A stretch of DNA of 64,000 nt. It comes from JAWLHU01 sp041690255 (GTDB taxonomy: Bacteria > Bacillota > Sulfobacillia > Symbiobacteriales > Symbiobacteriaceae). Every line of letters starts with the position of its first letter. Positions within the stretch are counted from its first letter, which is position 1. Made by a program: the position numbers and the translations under genes. Positions 44,005 through 52,674 of the stretch are shown here, piece by piece. The notes below the pieces were generated by a model. It did no database searches, had not been told where the DNA came from, and saw only the letters and a program-made list of their open reading frames with translations. Location of the stretch: contig JAWLHU010000016.1 in the NCBI GenBank assembly GCA_041690255.1, positions 1-64,000 on the forward strand, read 5' to 3'.

Positions 44005-44367
44005 TTACTTATCGCTGATCAGCGGTGTACAGACGGTCAGTCGGGGGTGATCTGCATCGGCCAGAAACCGGTCGTGGAGCGACTGCGTATACTCGGCGAG
44101 CGCCGGGCGGTTCAGCGAGAAGTAGACCCAGCGGCCCCGCTTCTGCTCGGTGATCAGCCCGGCCTCCCGCAACAGCTTCATGTGATAGGAGAGGCGGGAT
44201 GGCGCCAGCGCCAGGACAGCGATCAGGTCGCAACTGCAGAGCGCACCCGGGTCATCCGGGTTCTCGGGGGAGCAGCAGGCGCCGTCGCGCCCGGCCGCCA
44301 GCAGGTCCAGGATCTGCAGTCGAATGGGGTCGCTCAGAGCGAGCGCTGTGCGATCCAGAGAGACCAT
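44005..44367 (-). CDS. arsR: ArsR/SmtB-family metalloregulator
   Basis: A 120-residue winged-helix repressor is read from the ATG at 44367, nine bases after GGAGG; the TTG at 44373 is too close to the site. The recognition helix lies in LAPSRLSYHMKLLREAGLI. Cysteines CC (near 30) and CSC in GALCSCDLIAVL match the metalloid-sensing cluster of ArsR, where As(III) or Sb(III) binding releases DNA. It is divergent from the flavoprotein-exporter operon, whose promoter carries two matching dyads. Confidence 0.9.
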   Translation of the reverse strand: MVSLDRTALALSDPIRLQILDLLAAGRDGACCSPENPDDPGALCSCDLIAVLALAPSRLSYHMKLLREAGLITEQKRGRWVYFSLNRPALAEYTQSLHDRFLADADHPRLTVCTPLISDK

Positions 44368-44479
44368 GTCCAATCACCTCCTCATCAGTATACAGGAGAG
44401 ATCCGCATCGAGAAAGCCCGCTGGCGCCCCCCCTCCGGCGGGCACGCACAACTTCTTTCACGAAAATGAATGACCCCTG

Positions 44480-44509
44480 TTGACAATACAAAAAAACTTG
44501 TAGTATCCT
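44480..44509 (+). promoter_or_regulatory. sigma-A promoter of the ars-type operon
   Basis: Consensus -35 TTGACA (44480-44485), 18-bp spacer, -10 TATCCT (44504-44509). Confidence 0.8.
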
Positions 44510-44539
44510 AGCACCATCACGACGATCCAAAAAAACTTG
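44489..44539 (+). promoter_or_regulatory. two ArsR-type operator repeats
   Basis: CAAAAAAACTTG occurs at 44489-44500 (inside the promoter spacer) and again at 44528-44539, 39 bp apart. Each is an imperfect CAA/TTG dyad like known ArsR operators. Repressor on the first copy would block RNA polymerase. Confidence 0.65.
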
Positions 44540-44582
44540 AATTAATGTCGTGGCACCTCACAGATTGGAAGGAGCGAGTCTC

Positions 44583-45968
44583 ATGCGATTCCCTGTGGTT
44601 GTGATCGGTGCCGGCCCCGTTGGACTGGCGGCTGCTGCCCATTTGCTGAGCCGAGGCCTCACGCCGCTGGTGCTGGAGGCGGGGGCCGGGGTCGCCGCCA
44701 ACATGCGCAAGTGGTCTCATGTCCGCATGTTCTCCCCGTGGAAGTACAACGTGGACAAGGCCGCCGAAGCGCTGCTGGAAGGGACCGGCTGGGCGTTCCC
44801 CGACCCCGAGTCCTACCCGACCGGCGGCGACCTGGTCAACCGCTATCTCCAGCCCCTCGCCGACCGGCTGGCGCCCTACATTCGGCTGGGCGCCCGGGTG
44901 ACGGCCGTCTCCCGGGAGGGGTTTGACAAAATGAAGACCGCCGGGCGCGAGAAGGCCCCCTTCCTGGTCCAGTACACACAGGCGGATGGTACAGAGGAGT
45001 ACCTGCTCGCCGAAGCGGTGATCGACGCCTCCGGCAGCTATGTGAACCCGAACCCTATGGGTGCCGCCGGCGTGCCCGCAGCGGGTGAGCGGGCCGCCGC
45101 CAGCCGGATCTTCTACGGCATTCCCGACGTAGCCGGCACAGAGCGGGAGCGCTACGCCGGCAGGCGGGTTGCCGTGGTGGGCGCCGGCCATTCGGCGATG
45201 AACGCCCTGCTGGCCCTGGCTGAGCTGGCGCGGGAGAACCCAGAGACCCGGGCAATCTGGGTGGTGCGCCGCCCCTCCCTCGAAAGGCTCTTTGGCGGCG
45301 GCGAGAACGATGGCCTCGAGGCCCGCGGCAGGCTCGGCATGGAGCTGCGCCGCCTGGTAGATGAGGGGGCGATCCAGGTAGTGACGGGCTTCCGCACCAG
45401 CCGGGTGGCCCTCGGGGCGGCGGGGGTGGTGGTGACCGGCCGGACCCCTGCCGGTGAGCTTTCGCTTCCCGTGGTGGATGAGATCATTGTCGCCACGGGC
45501 GGGCGCCCCGACCTCTCCATTCTCAGCGAGCTGCGCCTCTCGCTCGATCCGGCCGTGGAGAGCCCGGCCGCCCTGGCCCCGCTCATCGACCCGAACTTCC
45601 ACAGCTGCGGCACGGTGCGCCCGCACGGAGAGGCGGAGCTGCGGCACCCGGAGCCCGGGTTCTACATCGTGGGCTCCAAGAGCTACGGGCGGGCGCCCAC
45701 CTTCCTCATGGTGACCGGCTACGAGCAGGTCCGCTCGATCGCGGCCGGGCTGGTGGGGGACTGGGAGGCCGCCCGGGACGTGCAGTTGGTGCTGCCGGAG
45801 ACGGGGGTCTGCTCCGGCGGGGATGGCGGCGACAGCTGCTGCGGGACGAGCAGCCCCGCCGCCAGCGGAGTCGTTCTGCTCAACCTCGACGAGGCACAGG
45901 GCGCTGGCTGCGGCTGCGGGACCGGACCGACCGCCCGGAGCGTTGCTGCCGGGAGTTGTTGTGGATAG
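44583..45968 (+). CDS. ArsO-like flavin-dependent monooxygenase with Cys-rich tail
   Basis: A 461-residue flavoprotein is read from the ATG at 44583 behind GGAAGGAG. It shows the FAD motif VVVIGAGPVGLAAAAHLL at the start, a second nucleotide-binding GAGHSAMNALLAL mid-way and GRAPTFLMVTGYEQVR near the end, the plan of NAD(P)H-dependent flavin monooxygenases called ArsO in arsenic operons. The last ~50 residues are unusual: seven cysteines in VCSGGDGGDSCC, GCGCG and SCCG, suited to binding arsenite or a thiophilic metal. It is first in the operon after an ArsR-type promoter; the exporter gene overlaps it by 8 bases. Confidence 0.82.
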   Translation: MRFPVVVIGAGPVGLAAAAHLLSRGLTPLVLEAGAGVAANMRKWSHVRMFSPWKYNVDKAAEALLEGTGWAFPDPESYPTGGDLVNRYLQPLADRLAPYIRLGARVTAVSREGFDKMKTAGREKAPFLVQYTQADGTEEYLLAEAVIDASGSYVNPNPMGAAGVPAAGERAAASRIFYGIPDVAGTERERYAGRRVAVVGAGHSAMNALLALAELARENPETRAIWVVRRPSLERLFGGGENDGLEARGRLGMELRRLVDEGAIQVVTGFRTSRVALGAAGVVVTGRTPAGELSLPVVDEIIVATGGRPDLSILSELRLSLDPAVESPAALAPLIDPNFHSCGTVRPHGEAELRHPEPGFYIVGSKSYGRAPTFLMVTGYEQVRSIAAGLVGDWEAARDVQLVLPETGVCSGGDGGDSCCGTSSPAASGVVLLNLDEAQGAGCGCGTGPTARSVAAGSCCG

Positions 45969-47184
45969 GGAGGGAGGGGCTGGCCTGCGCCGGCCCCTCT
46001 TCGCTGGCGCCATGGTCGCCCTCTCCCTGTTGGGCGACTCCTTCCTCTACGCCGTCCTCCCCGTCTACTATGCTGAGGCCGGGATCAGCCTCCTGACCGT
46101 GGGATGGCTGCTCAGCGTCAACCGTTGGGTGCGGTTTCTCTCCAACCCGGCAGCCGGGCTCGTAGGCCGCCGACTGGGCTGGGGGTGGCCCTTCGCCGCC
46201 GCCATGTGGCTGGCCTCCTTGACGACGGCTGCCTACGGGCTCTTCAGGGGCGCCTGGGCGCTCTCGGTGGCCCGCGGACTCTGGGGAGTGAGCTGGTCGT
46301 TCCTGCGCCTGGGGGGTCTGGCGGGGGTTCTCGCAGAGAGACCGCCAGGCCGCCGGGGCAGAGCGCTGGGACTGTTCACGGGGGTTTACCGGCTGGGTAG
46401 CTTCGCCGGGGTACTGGCCGGCGGGCTGCTGGCTGACCGGTTCGGCTTCGCCGGCGCCGCCCTGCTCTTCGCCGGGCTGACGGCGGTGGGGGCGCTGCTC
46501 TCATCCCTGCCGCCTGCCGTGGCAGGTCGCTGGGGTGCGCCGGGTCCATCCGGACAGCGGGACACGTCGGGCGGCGGGGCGGCGCACTGGCTGCCGGCCA
46601 CGCCGGAGGAGTGGCAGATCTGCCTGAGCGCCTTCGGCCTGCAACTGGCGGTGAGCGGGGTGGTCACGGGCACGATCGGCCTGCTGGTGCGGGAGCGGCT
46701 CGGGCTGCAGATCGCTCTGGGTGGGTGGGTGTTGGGCCCGTCCACGGTGACTGGTCTGATGCTTGGCAGCCGCTTCGTGCTGGATCTGCTGGTCGGGCCG
46801 CTGGTCGGTCACCTGGCGGACGGCCGCGGCAGGACCCGGATCCTGGGCAGCCTTGCCGCCGTCGGCCTCACCGCCCTGCTCGGCCTAGCCTGGACCCATG
46901 GGCTTGTGGCCCTGTTCCTCCTCGCCCTGCTCTTCTTCCTGGCGGGGACAGGCCTGGCGACGGTGCTTGACAGTTGGGCGGGGGATACGGCGGGGAGGGC
47001 GCCGGGCCGCTTCCTGCCGGCCTACAACACCTGGCAGGACCTGGGCGCCGCCGTCGGGCCGACGCTGGCCTACGCCCTGACGAACCGCATCGGGCTGTCG
47101 GGTACATATACGGCGGTGGCCCTGGCCGGTACCTTGACTGCCGCCTGGCTCTCGCTGGCCCGCCGGGTCCGCCTTGGCGGGTGA
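45961..47184 (+). CDS. MFS transporter of the ars-type operon
   Basis: A product of about 407 residues is read from a GTG at 45961 that overlaps the previous stop codon; an ATG at 46012 is the alternative. Twelve hydrophobic segments in two halves, with a central charged loop (PGPSGQRDTSGGG), and cytoplasmic loops like GRRLGW and GHLADGRGRTRIL are typical of the major facilitator superfamily. Gene coupling to an ArsO-like flavoprotein and divergent arsR points to efflux of an arsenical (compare ArsJ/ArsK/ArsP functions, although the family cannot be fixed). No arsC or arsB is present. Confidence 0.85.
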   Translation: MDREGGAGLRRPLFAGAMVALSLLGDSFLYAVLPVYYAEAGISLLTVGWLLSVNRWVRFLSNPAAGLVGRRLGWGWPFAAAMWLASLTTAAYGLFRGAWALSVARGLWGVSWSFLRLGGLAGVLAERPPGRRGRALGLFTGVYRLGSFAGVLAGGLLADRFGFAGAALLFAGLTAVGALLSSLPPAVAGRWGAPGPSGQRDTSGGGAAHWLPATPEEWQICLSAFGLQLAVSGVVTGTIGLLVRERLGLQIALGGWVLGPSTVTGLMLGSRFVLDLLVGPLVGHLADGRGRTRILGSLAAVGLTALLGLAWTHGLVALFLLALLFFLAGTGLATVLDSWAGDTAGRAPGRFLPAYNTWQDLGAAVGPTLAYALTNRIGLSGTYTAVALAGTLTAAWLSLARRVRLGG

Positions 47185-47196
47185 TCGCCCTTTTTT
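47178..47196 (+). terminator. terminator of the ars-type operon
   Basis: A short GGGTGATCGCCC-type stem overlapping the MFS stop codon, followed by TTTTTT. Confidence 0.6.
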
Positions 47197-47208
47197 CGCC
47201 GCCGGATC

Positions 47209-47232
47209 GAACCTCACTGGGAGCGAACTCGT
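47209..47232 (+). promoter_or_regulatory. ECF-sigma-like promoter, zinc-ribbon paralog C
   Basis: GGATCGAACC with GAACC at 47209-47213, 16 bases, then CGT at 47230 and TATAGGAG. The spacer sequence differs from A and B while core and spacing are kept, which supports real function. Confidence 0.7.
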
Positions 47233-47258
47233 GTATAGGAGTAGGGAGGGTGATGGCG

Positions 47259-48467
47259 ATGAGACGGGTCTATTTCCTTCATGACGAGAATGAGACCGAG
47301 CGGACGCTCGATGCGATCCTGGCCCAGGGACTCGATCCCGAGCAGATCGAGAACCCGACCTGCCCGCTCTGCGGCGAGGCCACAATCCCGGCCTACCTGG
47401 AGGACGATGGTGATTTCACCGTGGTGACATGGGACGAGCTGGAGCTCGACGAGGCCTGCGTGGAGGCTTGGTACCTGGTCTGCCAGGAGATCTCCTGCCC
47501 GTACGAGGAGCAGGTCGAGCGCACCCTCGATCCGGAGGATGCCACCTTCTTCGAACTCCACGCCTCGAGCTGGGAGATCGAGGAGGAGATCTGCCTTCAA
47601 CGGGAGAACCCGGCGGCGCAGAAAGAGTTGATCGCAGGGCTGAAGCAGGCGGTGAAGCGCTTCCCCTATCGCCGGAACCAGGACTATTTAGAGACTGCCG
47701 AATGGTGCTACCGGGATAACATGAAGCGGATCCGCCGGTGGACCGCCCATCGCCGGATGGGGGAGTGGATGCAGGTCTATGTGGAGCCAGAGCATCTGCG
47801 CGGGCGCTTCTTTGCGGCCACCGAGAACGCCCTGATGATGCACGTCTCGCCGGATGGCCACCTGGTTACGATCCCCTTTGACCACATCAACCATGGCACC
47901 TATCGCTTGTTGACCCCGGATCAGATCGAGCGCGAAGAGCGACCTGCCGAGATCAGGGATCAGCGGGACAATTGGATCATGTGCACCGGTTCGCCCGAGC
48001 GGGTGGTGATCAGGGGGTATCATCTCCACCTCGAGCATGTCGACCGCTTCGGTATCTACCACGTGCGCTGCTGGGAGCGAGGAGCCGCCGTGGCCCTCGG
48101 GCTGATTCCAAGGGCCGTCAACTACTGGGAGGGCGCCTTCCGCCGCAGTGAGATCGAAGCCCGGTACACGAAGCGGGAGATGATCCAGGTGAAGGGCCAC
48201 TGGGTCATGGCATCGGGCGAGACCGCCGTCAATAAGCGGCGGAGCTGCTCCACGGAGGACCCGGTGATCGCCGAGGCGCTTGGCTTCGAGCGGGTCCAGT
48301 GGTGGCGGGAGAAGGATGAGGGGCTGGTCCTGGATGTCGATCCGCCGCTCTGGCAGGGATACGTTCACCCGGACCAGATCGAGGCGTACGATGAGGTGCG
48401 CATCTACCAGTGGCCGATCCCGGAGGCGCACCGCTCGGAGACGGATGCCCAGGGCGACCGGCGGTGA
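47259..48467 (+). CDS. unknown four-cysteine zinc-ribbon protein, paralog C
   Basis: The most divergent copy, 402 residues. The ATG at 47259 (GGGAGGG eight bases upstream) aligns with the other starts; the ATG at 47253 is too close to the site. Kept features are MRRVYFLHDENETERTLDAI, CPLCG, CQEISCPYEEQVERTL, FPYRRNQDYLETAEWCYR, HVDRFGIYHVRCWE, NYWEGAFRRSEIEARY and GHWVMASGET. The acidic linkers vary, as expected for surface loops. The remnant of a convergent lipoprotein gene follows at 48472. What is conserved across A, B and C points to a zinc-stabilised head plus two similar C-terminal modules. Confidence 0.85.
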   Translation: MRRVYFLHDENETERTLDAILAQGLDPEQIENPTCPLCGEATIPAYLEDDGDFTVVTWDELELDEACVEAWYLVCQEISCPYEEQVERTLDPEDATFFELHASSWEIEEEICLQRENPAAQKELIAGLKQAVKRFPYRRNQDYLETAEWCYRDNMKRIRRWTAHRRMGEWMQVYVEPEHLRGRFFAATENALMMHVSPDGHLVTIPFDHINHGTYRLLTPDQIEREERPAEIRDQRDNWIMCTGSPERVVIRGYHLHLEHVDRFGIYHVRCWERGAAVALGLIPRAVNYWEGAFRRSEIEARYTKREMIQVKGHWVMASGETAVNKRRSCSTEDPVIAEALGFERVQWWREKDEGLVLDVDPPLWQGYVHPDQIEAYDEVRIYQWPIPEAHRSETDAQGDRR

Positions 48468-48471
48468 TCAC

Positions 48472-48545
48472 CGCCCGCGCTTCCCTGCTCCCACCGGGCA
48501 GCGATATCGTACGTGTAGATGCCCGGCGTGTCGGTCGGGGCGGTG
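48472..48545 (-). pseudogene. remnant of the convergent lipoprotein gene
   Basis: DTPGIYTYDIAARWEQGSAG on the minus strand matches the end of the lipoprotein at 29228 (APGIYTYDVFARWKQGSAS). Only about 25 codons remain, in the same convergent position after a zinc-ribbon paralog. Confidence 0.7.
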
Positions 48546-48639
48546 GGGAAGGAGGGAACTCACCCCTTCGTTCCCCCAAAGGAGGAAGCGACCCTCACCT
48601 GAGCGAACGTTTCGTCAATCGCCAGGAAGGGGGAGCAGC

Positions 48640-49356
48640 ATGCCGGGCCACACGATCCTGATCGTGGAAGATGATGCCGCCCTGGCTGACATGATCGCTG
48701 AGTCGCTCGAGCAGTACGGCTACAGCGCGGTGGTCGTCACCGATTTCCGCCAGGTCGAGCAGCAGTTCCTCGCCACTCGGCCCCATCTTGTGCTGATGGA
48801 TGTCACCCTGCCGTACCAGGATGGCTTCTTCCTGACCCGCCAGCTCCGCCGCCACACATCTGTGCCGATCCTCTTCCTCTCCTCCCGGGCGGGGGAGATG
48901 GAGCAGGTCTTCGGCATGGAGTCCGGTGGCGATGACTACCTGACCAAGCCCTTTGGCATGGAGATCCTGCTGGCCAAGGTGCGCGCCCTGCTGCGCCGGG
49001 CCTATGGCGAGTACGCCCACGTGGAGCCGGAGGCGTTGACGGTCCGTCTCGTCAGGGCGTTACAGCTCGACCTCGCCTCGGGCACGGTGCGCTTCGCCGG
49101 GCGGCAGCGGCAGCTCAGCGGCAATGAGATGAAGCTGCTGGATCTGCTCATGAAGCGGGCGGGCCAGACGGTGAAGCGGGAGGAGTGCCTGGAGGCGCTC
49201 TGGGATGAGAGCGCCTTCGTGGAGGAGAACACGCTGACGGTCAACATGGGCCGGCTGCGCCAGAAGCTGCAGGAGTGCGGCCTGACCGACGCCGTGGAGA
49301 CCCGGCGGGGCGAGGGCTACCGGCTCGTCGTGGAGCGGTTGGGGGAGGGCTCATGA
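48640..49356 (+). CDS. OmpR-family response regulator (BceR-like)
   Basis: A 238-residue regulator is read from the ATG at 48640 behind AAGGGGGAG. The receiver domain has VEDDAALA, phospho-Asp in LVLMDVTLPYQDG and the switch Lys in DDYLTKPFG. A winged-helix output domain (LSGNEMKLLDLLMKRAGQTV, ENTLTVNMGRLRQKL) follows. It is paired with the kinase by a 4-base ATGA overlap and with an ABC transporter downstream, the layout of Bce-type peptide-antibiotic sensing systems. Confidence 0.92.
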   Translation: MPGHTILIVEDDAALADMIAESLEQYGYSAVVVTDFRQVEQQFLATRPHLVLMDVTLPYQDGFFLTRQLRRHTSVPILFLSSRAGEMEQVFGMESGGDDYLTKPFGMEILLAKVRALLRRAYGEYAHVEPEALTVRLVRALQLDLASGTVRFAGRQRQLSGNEMKLLDLLMKRAGQTVKREECLEALWDESAFVEENTLTVNMGRLRQKLQECGLTDAVETRRGEGYRLVVERLGEGS

Positions 49357-50414
49357 AGCTGATCACCAAGTTTCTGCACGACCGGCTCCACTGGCTTCTG
49401 CTGGCCTACGGCAATGCCCTGCTGCTCCTGCTGCTGGGGGCGCTGCTGCTCCAGGTCCGGGGGATCGCTCCGGGCCTCTTCGTGCGCGAGGCGGGCTACC
49501 TGCTGCTGCTGACGACCTTTCTGCTGCTCCTGGCCCTTGGCTACGACCTGGCCCGCTGGTGGCCCTTCGCGGCCGGGCAGGAGCGGCTGCTGCATGACCG
49601 CTCACAGACCCCCGATGGTCTGGTCAACCTGCCCGCCCCCGGAACGCAGGAGCAGGGGGTGGCGGCGCAGCATCTGCGGGCTGTGCAGGAGCGCTATGCT
49701 GCCGAGCGGGCGGCCTATGAGGACGCGCACGAGCGCCACCTCGCGTTCATCCATCTCTGGGTGCACAACATGAAGAGCCCGCTCTCCCTGGCCGGGCTGA
49801 TCGCCCAGCGGGAAGGGGATGCGGGCTCCGAGCAGGTGCGGGAGGCCATGACCGCCCTGGAGGAGCAGCTAGCCAAGCTCGGGGAGGGGCTGGATCTGGT
49901 GCTGCACATGGCCCGGTTGCAGGAGTTCGCCCTGGACTACCAGATCCGGCGGGTGGACCTGGCCCGGGTGGTCCGTGAGGTGGTGGGGGCACGGCGCCGG
50001 CAGTTCATCCGGCTCGGCATCTTCCCGCAGTTGCGCGTGGAGGCGGCGGAGACGACCGTGTTGAGCGACGCCAAGTGGGCGGCGTTCGCCATCGATCAGG
50101 TGATCGGGAATGCCCTGAAGTACGGCGCGCAGACGGAGCGCAGCGAGCAGGTGCTGCGGATCACCATCCACCAAGATGGGCCGGCCCTTCTGTTGACCAT
50201 CGCGGATCAGGGGCCAGGGATCCCGCCGGAGGACCTGCCCCGGGTCTGTGAGCCCTTCTTTACGGGAGAGAACGGGCGCCGCTACGCCGGGGCCACCGGT
50301 GTGGGCCTCTGGTTGGTGAAGCGGGTGGTCGATGAACTGGGCCATGAGCTGCGGATTGACTCCATCGAAGATGTAGGAACGACGGTCACCTTTCGGTTTG
50401 TGACGGAACTGTAA
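49353..50414 (+). CDS. BceS-like intramembrane-sensing histidine kinase
   Basis: The 353-residue kinase begins with two membrane helices (WLLLAYGNALLLLLLGALLL and EAGYLLLLTTFLLLLALGY) with only a very short outside loop, so it cannot sense ligands alone. The phosphoacceptor is in FIHLWVHNMKSPLS; N box DQVIGNALKYG, G1 ADQGPGIPPEDL and G2 GATGVGLWLVKRVV follow. In this family the partner ABC permease passes the signal. The ATG overlaps the stop of the regulator gene. Confidence 0.92.
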   Translation: MKLITKFLHDRLHWLLLAYGNALLLLLLGALLLQVRGIAPGLFVREAGYLLLLTTFLLLLALGYDLARWWPFAAGQERLLHDRSQTPDGLVNLPAPGTQEQGVAAQHLRAVQERYAAERAAYEDAHERHLAFIHLWVHNMKSPLSLAGLIAQREGDAGSEQVREAMTALEEQLAKLGEGLDLVLHMARLQEFALDYQIRRVDLARVVREVVGARRRQFIRLGIFPQLRVEAAETTVLSDAKWAAFAIDQVIGNALKYGAQTERSEQVLRITIHQDGPALLLTIADQGPGIPPEDLPRVCEPFFTGENGRRYAGATGVGLWLVKRVVDELGHELRIDSIEDVGTTVTFRFVTEL

Positions 50415-50511
50415 GGGAGCGGGCGGGCGGTTGTCACCTGGGGCGATGGCTCGACGACTCCCACCTGGCTTAGACTGAAGCCATTCACAGAGGCAAGGGA
50501 CGTGACTGGAG

Positions 50512-51288
50512 ATGGAGTTGCTGAAGGCGGTCCGGCTCAGCCGGGTCTACGGGGGGAGCCGGGGGGCGGCCACGACGAAGGCGGTCGACGCCATGGACCT
50601 GATGGTGGCGGAAGGGGAGTTCCTGGGGATCATGGGCCCCTCGGGGAGCGGCAAGACGACCTTGCTCCAGTTGCTGGGCACGATCGACCGGCCCACATCG
50701 GGCGAGGTCTTCCTGGAGGGGCAGCCGCTGTCGAGCCTGCACGGGGCGGAGCTGGCCTTCTTCCGCCGGCGCCGGCTCGGCTTCATCTTCCAGGAGTTCA
50801 ACCTGCTCGACGCATTGACGCTGCGCGAGAATATCATCATCCCCCTGGTGTTGGAAAGGTGCCCGGTTCCGGAGATCGCCCAGCGGGTAAAGGCGATTGC
50901 AGCCCGGCTGGGGATCGGCGACGTGCTCGACAAGTACCCCTACGAGGTATCGGGCGGCCAGAAGCAGCGGGCGGCGGCGGCCCGGGCCCTGATCCACCAG
51001 CCGGCGCTGGTCCTGGCGGACGAGCCAACCGGGGCGCTGGATTCCCGCTCGGCCCGGTCGCTCATGGAGGCGCTGGCCGGCCTGAACGGGGAGGAGCGGG
51101 CCACGATCCTCATGGTCACCCACGACCCGGTCTCCGCCAGCTACTGCCGCCGGGTGCTCTTTATCCGGGACGGGCGGATCTACACGGAGCTGCGCCGTGG
51201 GCAGAGCCCGGAGGGGTTCTACCAGCAGATTCTCGACGTGCTTGCCGCAATGGGCGGCGAGGCGGGGGGCGGGAGGGTGCGCGCATGA
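50512..51288 (+). CDS. ABC transporter ATPase (BceA-like)
   Basis: The 258-residue protein of the MacB/BceA/LolD group has Walker A GPSGSGKTTLL, the Q-loop in FIFQEFNLLDALT, signature VSGGQKQRAAAA, Walker B LVLADEPTGALD and switch MVTHDP. It is encoded 97 bases after the kinase gene and overlaps the permease gene (ATGA). It would power detoxification or signalling with the adjacent permease. Confidence 0.93.
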   Translation: MELLKAVRLSRVYGGSRGAATTKAVDAMDLMVAEGEFLGIMGPSGSGKTTLLQLLGTIDRPTSGEVFLEGQPLSSLHGAELAFFRRRRLGFIFQEFNLLDALTLRENIIIPLVLERCPVPEIAQRVKAIAARLGIGDVLDKYPYEVSGGQKQRAAAARALIHQPALVLADEPTGALDSRSARSLMEALAGLNGEERATILMVTHDPVSASYCRRVLFIRDGRIYTELRRGQSPEGFYQQILDVLAAMGGEAGGGRVRA

Positions 51289-52610
51289 GCCTGCTCGCGA
51301 TCGCCTGGGCGAACGTGCGGCACCGGGCGCTCAGCTACGCGGCCTTCTTCCTGGGCAGCAGCTTCGCCGTCTGGATGCTCTTTCTCTACTCGTGGCTGCT
51401 GGATCATCCGTCCATGGTGCCGATCGTTCGGAGCAGCAACGGGGCCTTTCTGCGCATGACCCAACTCCTGACGGCCCTCTTCGCGATCTTCTTCATTGCC
51501 CAGGCGCAGGGCTCCTTCCTGCGGGCCCGCCAGAAGGAGCTGGCGGTTCTGACTGCGCTGGGGCTCCTGCCCGGGCAGATCAGCGCCCTGATCCGCTGGG
51601 AGAACCTGATCATGGGCGTCGGGGCGACCCTCTTCGGCCTGCTGGGCGGCAATCTCTTCGCCCGGCTCTTCGGCCTGGTCTTCGTGGCGATCTTCCAAAG
51701 TGGCGCGGACCTGCCCTACTACTTCTCGGTGAAGGCGACGCTGCTCTCGGTGCTTCTCTTCCCGGCGGTGATCGCGCTGACCTCGTTGCTGGCGCACCGC
51801 CGTCTCCGGCGGCTGCCGCTGGCGGAGATCCTGGGATCGGCGGCCCGGCCCAAGGAGCCGCCCCGGGCATCTACCTGGCGGGCGCTTCTCTCGGTAATCC
51901 TGTTGGGCGGGTCGTACGCGGGCTTGCTCCTGCTGCCGAACCCACCGGTCCCGCTGCTCATGCTGGCTGCGGTGGGCGGGACCTACCTCTTCTTCAGTCA
52001 GGGAGGCGTGGCGCTCCTGTCCTGGCTGCGCCGGAACCGGCGGGTCATGTGGGGGCCGGATTCGCTCTTCCTGATCGCACAGATGGCCTACAAGCTGCGG
52101 GATAACGTGGGGACGCTCTTTTTGACATCGGTCATGACTACCTTTGTGGTGGCGCTCTCCGCCTTCAACTACAGTGTCCATGCGGCCGGCGTGCTGGGGC
52201 TGAGCCCGCAGATCAGCTTCAACGCCCAGACCGCAAACTTCCGGGTGGTAATCGTCAGCTTTGTCACCCTGCTCTTCTTCCTGGGAGCCGGCAATGTGCT
52301 CTACTTCAAGCTCTTCACCGACCTGGAGGAGGACCGCCGGCAGTTCCGGGCGCTTCACAAGCTGGGGCTGGACCAGGCGGCGATCCGCCGGATCATCGGG
52401 CGGCAGATGCTGATCCTCTTCTTCCTGCCGGGGTGCTTCGCGGCGGTCAACAGCCTTTTCATTCAGATGCGCATCATCCCGGCGGTGGGGCCAGTGGCCT
52501 ACCCGGTGCTGGCCGGGGTCCTGCTAGTCTATGGGCTCTTGCAGGGGGTCTACTTCCTCGTCACCCGGCGCTCCTACACCCGACAGTTGATGCAGGAGGC
52601 GGCACGGTAG
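51285..52610 (+). CDS. FtsX-like ABC permease (BceB-type, short)
   Basis: The 441-residue permease has eight to ten hydrophobic segments and FtsX-type regions (RQKELAVLTALGLLPGQISALI and EEDRRQFRALHKLGLDQAAI). Known BceB proteins are about 650 residues with an outside domain of ~200 residues between helices VII and VIII; here the equivalent place (SAFNYSVHAAGVLGLSPQIS...) has only about 30 residues. The peptide-sensing outside domain is therefore missing or replaced, although kinase and regulator are of the normal type. It overlaps the ATPase gene by 4 bases. Confidence 0.88.
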   Translation: MSLLAIAWANVRHRALSYAAFFLGSSFAVWMLFLYSWLLDHPSMVPIVRSSNGAFLRMTQLLTALFAIFFIAQAQGSFLRARQKELAVLTALGLLPGQISALIRWENLIMGVGATLFGLLGGNLFARLFGLVFVAIFQSGADLPYYFSVKATLLSVLLFPAVIALTSLLAHRRLRRLPLAEILGSAARPKEPPRASTWRALLSVILLGGSYAGLLLLPNPPVPLLMLAAVGGTYLFFSQGGVALLSWLRRNRRVMWGPDSLFLIAQMAYKLRDNVGTLFLTSVMTTFVVALSAFNYSVHAAGVLGLSPQISFNAQTANFRVVIVSFVTLLFFLGAGNVLYFKLFTDLEEDRRQFRALHKLGLDQAAIRRIIGRQMLILFFLPGCFAAVNSLFIQMRIIPAVGPVAYPVLAGVLLVYGLLQGVYFLVTRRSYTRQLMQEAAR

Positions 52611-52674
52611 GCAGGCAGGAGGCGCCACTTCGCCGCCGAAATAATGCGCATGCTATTCCCAGGGAGGCGATCGC

